Assembly (NCBI RefSeq): GCF_000972495.1
Contig: NZ_LATM01000003.1
Location: forward strand, 248,001 to 312,000
Length of the DNA: 64,000 bases
DNA from: Hymenobacter terrenus
Lineage (GTDB): Bacteria; Bacteroidota; Bacteroidia; Cytophagales; Hymenobacteraceae
Direction of reading: 5' to 3'
Shown here piece after piece: positions 62,297-64,000 of the stretch (positions within the stretch are counted from its first letter, which is position 1; each line of letters opens with the position of its first letter). A program made the position numbers and the translations under genes. The notes beneath the pieces were generated by a model. It ran no database searches. It saw only the letters and a program-made list of their open reading frames with translations, and was not told where the DNA came from.

Positions 62297-63226
62297 ATGA
62301 ACAACTTTTTGCACAACGAAACACTCTGGGGCCTCGACTTGGGCGGTACTAAAATCGAGGGCGTTATTCTGAAATCAGTCCACGAGCCCGAAGTATTGTT
62401 TCGCGACCGGGTGCCCACCGGCGCCGACCAAGGCTACGAGCACGTTCTGGGCCAGATTAAGAAGTTGGTCGACCACATGGAAGCATCGGTGGGCTACCAA
62501 GCCCCAGCTATTGGGCTAGCCACGCCGGGCACGCTGGTGCCGCGCACCGGCCTGCTCAAAAATAGCAACGCCACCTGCCTCAACGGCCAGCCCATGAAAG
62601 CGGATTTGGAAAAAATACTCGGCGTGCGCGTAGAAATGGCCAACGATGCCAACTGCTTTGCCTTGGCCGAAACCCAGCTGGGCGTGGTAAAACAACAGTT
62701 TCCCAAAGCCCGGGTGGTATTCGGCATCATCCTGGGTACGGGCGTGGGCGGTGGGCTGGTGGTAAATGGCCAGGCGCTGGACGGCTTCCACGGCCTGGCC
62801 GGCGAGTGGGGACATAACTACCTCAACGAGGCCGACGGCTCGCCCTGCTTCTGCGGCAAAACCGGCTGCAACGAAAGCATTCTGGCTGGCCCTTCGCTGC
62901 AACGCTACTATGCCAAGCACGCCGGGGAGTCCCGCTCGCTGCCCGACATCGTGGCGCGGGCCGAAGCCGGTACCGACCCCGTAGCTGAACAAACCCTGCA
63001 GCGCCTGACTACTTATTTCGGCCTGGCTCTGAGCGCAATCGTGAATATCATCGACCCTGACGTCATCGTTATTGGGGGTGGTGTGGGCAACATCAACCGC
63101 CTCTACACCGAAGGTGTGAGCAAAGTAGCGACAAACGTATTTGACCACGTCTTCGAGACGCCCGTGGTGAAGCCAAGCCTGGGCGACAGCGCAGGAGTAT
63201 TTGGAGCCGCCTATCTGGTGGCCTGA
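62297..63226 (+). CDS. ROK-family sugar kinase
   Basis: The 309-residue protein has the ROK ATPase fold: phosphate-1 LWGLDLGGTKIEGVIL near the start, the substrate/catalytic ANDANCFALAE, phosphate-2 GIILGTGVGGGLVVNG, and the zinc motif GEWGHNYLNEADGSPCFCGKTGCNE (His plus three Cys). Kinase rather than repressor is favoured, because there is no N-terminal helix-turn-helix. Glucose, fructose or N-acetylglucosamine are possible substrates; the neighbours uxuA and DUF4861 suggest a link to plant-sugar use but do not fix it. Confidence 0.9.
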   Translation: MNNFLHNETLWGLDLGGTKIEGVILKSVHEPEVLFRDRVPTGADQGYEHVLGQIKKLVDHMEASVGYQAPAIGLATPGTLVPRTGLLKNSNATCLNGQPMKADLEKILGVRVEMANDANCFALAETQLGVVKQQFPKARVVFGIILGTGVGGGLVVNGQALDGFHGLAGEWGHNYLNEADGSPCFCGKTGCNESILAGPSLQRYYAKHAGESRSLPDIVARAEAGTDPVAEQTLQRLTTYFGLALSAIVNIIDPDVIVIGGGVGNINRLYTEGVSKVATNVFDHVFETPVVKPSLGDSAGVFGAAYLVA

Positions 63227-63558
63227 GCCCGGCGCCCACAATGGTTTACCAAGTCATATTCGGGCCGTAGAGACGCGATACTCCGCGTCTTCTCGTTGAA
63301 CGGCTACCTCCGCTGCGTCTACTAAGCAAGCAGATCGAAAGGTCAGCGATGCGAATAAGGAGACGCCTGAATCAGCTCAAATTGCGACAAAGCCGCGTCG
63401 TGGCTATTCCGCAACTTGAACTGAGCGGTTCAGAAGTTGCTGTCCAAGTCGTTCGGCTCCCCTCTCCTTGGGAAAGGGTCCCGTTCGCGTCATATAAGAG
63501 CCCTCATGCCGAGCGGAGCCGCACGCATGAGGGCTTTTTCTGAAAGCTTTTCCTTGAA
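63227..63558. other. Intergenic region with two repeat families and terminator
   Basis: Between convergent ROK and uxuA genes. It holds a member of the GTAGAGACGC...CTCGTTGAACG repeat family (63266-63303; hairpin 63271-63277 with 63284-63290) and a terminator at 63499-63539. No gene. Confidence 0.6.
63499..63539 (+). terminator. Intrinsic terminator after the ROK gene
   Basis: Perfect 11-bp arms 63499-63509 and 63525-63535, 15-nt loop with the CCGAGCGGAGCCG repeat core, then TTTTT. Confidence 0.7.
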
Positions 63559-64000
63559 TCAACCCAAACTGCGCGCGATGCCCATTTCCAGGCCGCGCAG
63601 CTCAGCCAAGCCGCGCAGGCGGCCGATGGCGGAGTAGCCGGGATTGGTCTTTTTGTGCAGGTCGTCGAGCATCTGGTGGCCATGGTCGGGACGCATGGGC
63701 AGGCTGACTTGGCGCTGCCGCATGGTTGCAATTAGCTCGCGCATCACGGCGTACATGTCCACGTCGCCTTCGAGGTGGTTGTCCTCGAAGAAGTCCCCGT
63801 TCTCGTTGCGGCGCGTGCTGCGCAGGTGGATGAAATGAATGCGGTCGGCAAACTGACGCACCATGGCGGGCAGGTCATTATCCGGCCGCACGCCGAAGGA
63901 GCCGGTGCAAAAGCACAGGCCATTAGCAGGTGAAGGCACGGCCGCCGCCAGCGCGGCCACATCGGCGGCGGTGCTTACCACGCGGGGCAGGCCCAGAATC
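63559..64000 (-). CDS. uxuA: Mannonate dehydratase, C-terminal part (5' end outside window)
   Basis: The minus-strand frame is open to the window edge, so only the C-terminal ~147 residues are present. They match UxuA, which dehydrates D-mannonate to 2-keto-3-deoxygluconate in glucuronate catabolism: [51 protein letters not shown] and [37 protein letters not shown]. It lies beside DUF4861 and ROK genes. Reading 5'-ward to 64000 continues sensibly (ILGLPRVV). Confidence 0.92.
   Translation of the reverse strand, partial: ILGLPRVVSTAADVAALAAAVPSPANGLCFCTGSFGVRPDNDLPAMVRQFADRIHFIHLRSTRRNENGDFFEDNHLEGDVDMYAVMRELIATMRQRQVSLPMRPDHGHQMLDDLHKKTNPGYSAIGRLRGLAELRGLEMGIARSLG

Noticed and set aside
1..64000. 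CRISPR array, tRNA, rRNA or insertion sequence
   Set aside because: No regular direct repeats with spacers, no convincing cloverleaf or rRNA sequence, and no transposase frame were seen.

Overview
The window looks like a chromosome segment of a Bacteroidota bacterium of the Hymenobacter type (Cytophagales). The support is the high GC content, type A and type B T9SS sorting domains (2-2143, 25715-27097, 28525-28947, 29311-31245), a PID-CTERM-like tail, a TssD (Hcp) protein of the Bacteroidota type VI secretion family, TTG-N18-20-TAnnTTTG-like promoters, and many long intergenic inverted repeats. The species assignment is inference.

Layout. 1-7.1 kb: a T9SS surface protein, a tiny PID-CTERM-like protein with an ATT start, then a GH10 xylanase and a GH2 beta-mannosidase (hemicellulose). 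7.5-9.7 kb: two divergent NarL/LuxR response regulators, one with an altered receiver, and kdsC. 9.8-13.4 kb: a secreted tandem NTF2-like protein, an ECF sigma factor with a tiny zinc-type anti-sigma candidate, and a ferredoxin with ferredoxin-NADP reductase. 13.9-24.4 kb: a six-gene unusual cluster of vWA-like lipoprotein, 3-TM protein, tubulin/FtsZ-like GTPase, 1130-residue protein with an actin/Hsp70 ATPase fold, membrane-anchored linker protein, and a MotA/ExbB-like plus MotB/OmpA-like ion-channel pair. This is the best candidate for an under-described system. 24.5-31.2 kb: aldo-keto reductase, M23 peptidase, class II aldolase and two T9SS proteins.

31.6-36.4 kb is an accessory stretch with frameshifted genes and two TssD-toxin/immunity cassettes: one intact, one built on a 332-bp partial TssD duplication and broken into several frames. 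36.4-41.5 kb is a kaiC-kaiB-kaiB-histidine kinase-response regulator operon, a clock-like module without kaiA. rpiA follows. 43-55.8 kb holds two giant secreted proteins: an LRR/Ig/RHS protein ending in a JAMM-like toxin candidate with an AT-rich lipoprotein behind it, and an RHS-like scaffold protein preceded by a lipoprotein, with a decayed RHS fragment between them. 55.9-59.8 kb (minus strand) is gnd-zwf-pgl, the oxidative pentose phosphate pathway, complementing rpiA. The right end has a NUDIX hydrolase, a DUF4861 protein, a ROK sugar kinase and the 3' part of uxuA (mannonate dehydratase), consistent with plant-polysaccharide and hexuronate use together with the left-end glycosidases.

All calls come from reading the sequence and protein motifs. 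No search was run. Fold assignments in the 13.9-24.4 kb cluster and toxin families rest on short motifs and need profile searches.
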